From positions 1 through 5,977 of the forward strand of contig QCQS01000045.1 of NCBI GenBank assembly GCA_003212115.1: 5,977 nt of DNA, given 5' to 3'. Source of the stretch: Prochlorococcus sp. AG-455-E15 (lineage in GTDB: Bacteria; Cyanobacteriota; Cyanobacteriia; PCC-6307; Cyanobiaceae). Within the stretch, counting starts at the first letter, position 1. The number at the start of each line of letters is the position of its first letter. This document shows, in pieces, positions 5,511 through 5,977 of the stretch. The notes below the pieces were generated by a model, which saw nothing but the letters and a program-made list of their open reading frames with translations, did not search any database and had not been told where the DNA came from. The translations under genes and the position numbers were made by a program.

Positions 5511-5977
5511 TTATCCATACATAGTCACAAATTCTTCTGAGATAGTTGGGTGCAAAGCCATAGTAATATCGAAGTCTTTTTTTGTTATCCCTGCATTTAA
5601 TGAAATTGATACCATTTGAATAATCTCAGACGATGTTTCTCCAAACATATGACATCCCAGGACTTTGTCAGTTAGCTTATGAACTACAATCTTCAACATA
5701 CATTTTGATTTATTCTTTTTAAAGGTATTAGACATAGGGGTAAATTTGCATTTGAAAATTTTTATATTTTTTTCAGAGTAAATCTCTTTAGCTCTTTTCT
5801 CACTTAAGCCAACTGTTGAAATTTCTGGAATAGTAAAAACGGCCTTAGGGATATATTCATAATTTACTTTTCTATTTTGGTCATTAAAAAAATTATCCGA
5901 AAAAACTCTCCCTTGTTCTATTGCTACTGGAGTTAAATTTGGCTTATTTATGATATCGCCAACTGCAAAAATATTTG
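5511..5977 (-). CDS. gor: Glutathione reductase, C-terminal part
   Basis: The frame is open from the right edge to the TAA at 5511-5513, giving the last 154 residues; the N-terminus lies outside the window. The enzyme is an FAD flavoprotein that reduces glutathione disulfide with NADPH in the cytoplasm. The visible part begins with the second FAD contact, IFAVGDIINKPNLTPVAIEQGR (its Asp binds the FAD ribityl/phosphate region), and continues into the dimerisation domain (VFTIPEISTVGLSE). It ends with the catalytic pair in LHPTISEEFVTM: visible residues His142 and Glu147 have the His-x4-Glu spacing of E. coli Gor His439/Glu444, and this His comes from the partner subunit. The redox-active CxxxxC would be upstream. 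The motif fits Gor better than dihydrolipoamide dehydrogenase, but substrate choice cannot be fully proved without the N-terminus. The ATG at 5733-5735 is an internal Met, not a start. Confidence 0.93.
   Translation of the reverse strand, partial: NIFAVGDIINKPNLTPVAIEQGRVFSDNFFNDQNRKVNYEYIPKAVFTIPEISTVGLSEKRAKEIYSEKNIKIFKCKFTPMSNTFKKNKSKCMLKIVVHKLTDKVLGCHMFGETSSEIIQMVSISLNAGITKKDFDITMALHPTISEEFVTMYG

Noticed and set aside
5511..5735. Stand-alone 74-residue protein starting at the ATG at 5733-5735
   Set aside because: The same frame is open to the right edge and encodes the preceding Gor segment (AVGD...NLTPVA), so this Met is internal.
1..5977. Mobile elements, CRISPR arrays, defence islands, NtcA or Pho boxes
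   Set aside because: I saw no transposase or integrase, no regularly spaced repeats, no target duplications with an insert, and no GTA-N8-TAC site placed before a promoter in the intergenic gaps.

Overview
This 6 kb window looks like ordinary chromosomal backbone of a marine picocyanobacterium, most likely a high-light-type Prochlorococcus. The signs are very AT-rich DNA (intergenic stretches are almost pure A/T), short intergenic gaps, Shine-Dalgarno sequences that are mostly absent, a cyanobacterial AbrB-type regulator (cyAbrB), the photosynthetic NDH-1 subunit NdhL, and an uninterrupted tRNA-Leu(UAA). The assignment rests on recognition of protein families and composition; no search was run.

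Layout from left to right: (1) The end of a DUF1232 (YkvA-like) membrane protein, entering from the left edge, is followed with no gap by a small helix-turn-helix protein of unknown role, both on the plus strand. (2) A 194-base A/T-rich convergent gap separates these from a minus-strand YCII-domain protein. That gene is divergent from cyAbrB across 96 bases. (3) cyAbrB converges on a minus-strand block read pyrC - tRNA-Leu(UAA) - ndhL - DUF3007 - trpA. Within it ndhL, DUF3007 and trpA are tightly spaced (4 and 29 bases) and look like one operon, while the tRNA and ndhL each have a plausible promoter of their own. (4) pyrC is divergent from a plus-strand Na+/Ca2+ exchanger of the CaCA family. 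That gene ends 2 bases from the convergent C-terminal part of gor (glutathione reductase), which runs off the right edge.

Functionally this is a mixture of housekeeping genes: pyrimidine synthesis (pyrC), the last step of tryptophan synthesis (trpA), cyclic electron flow and respiration (ndhL), redox balance (gor), cation homeostasis and global regulation (cyAbrB). I see no mobile element, CRISPR array, defence or toxin system, or biosynthetic cluster. I found no new biological system. The least understood parts are the DUF1232/HTH pair, the DUF3007 protein lodged between ndhL and trpA, and the YCII/cyAbrB divergent pair.
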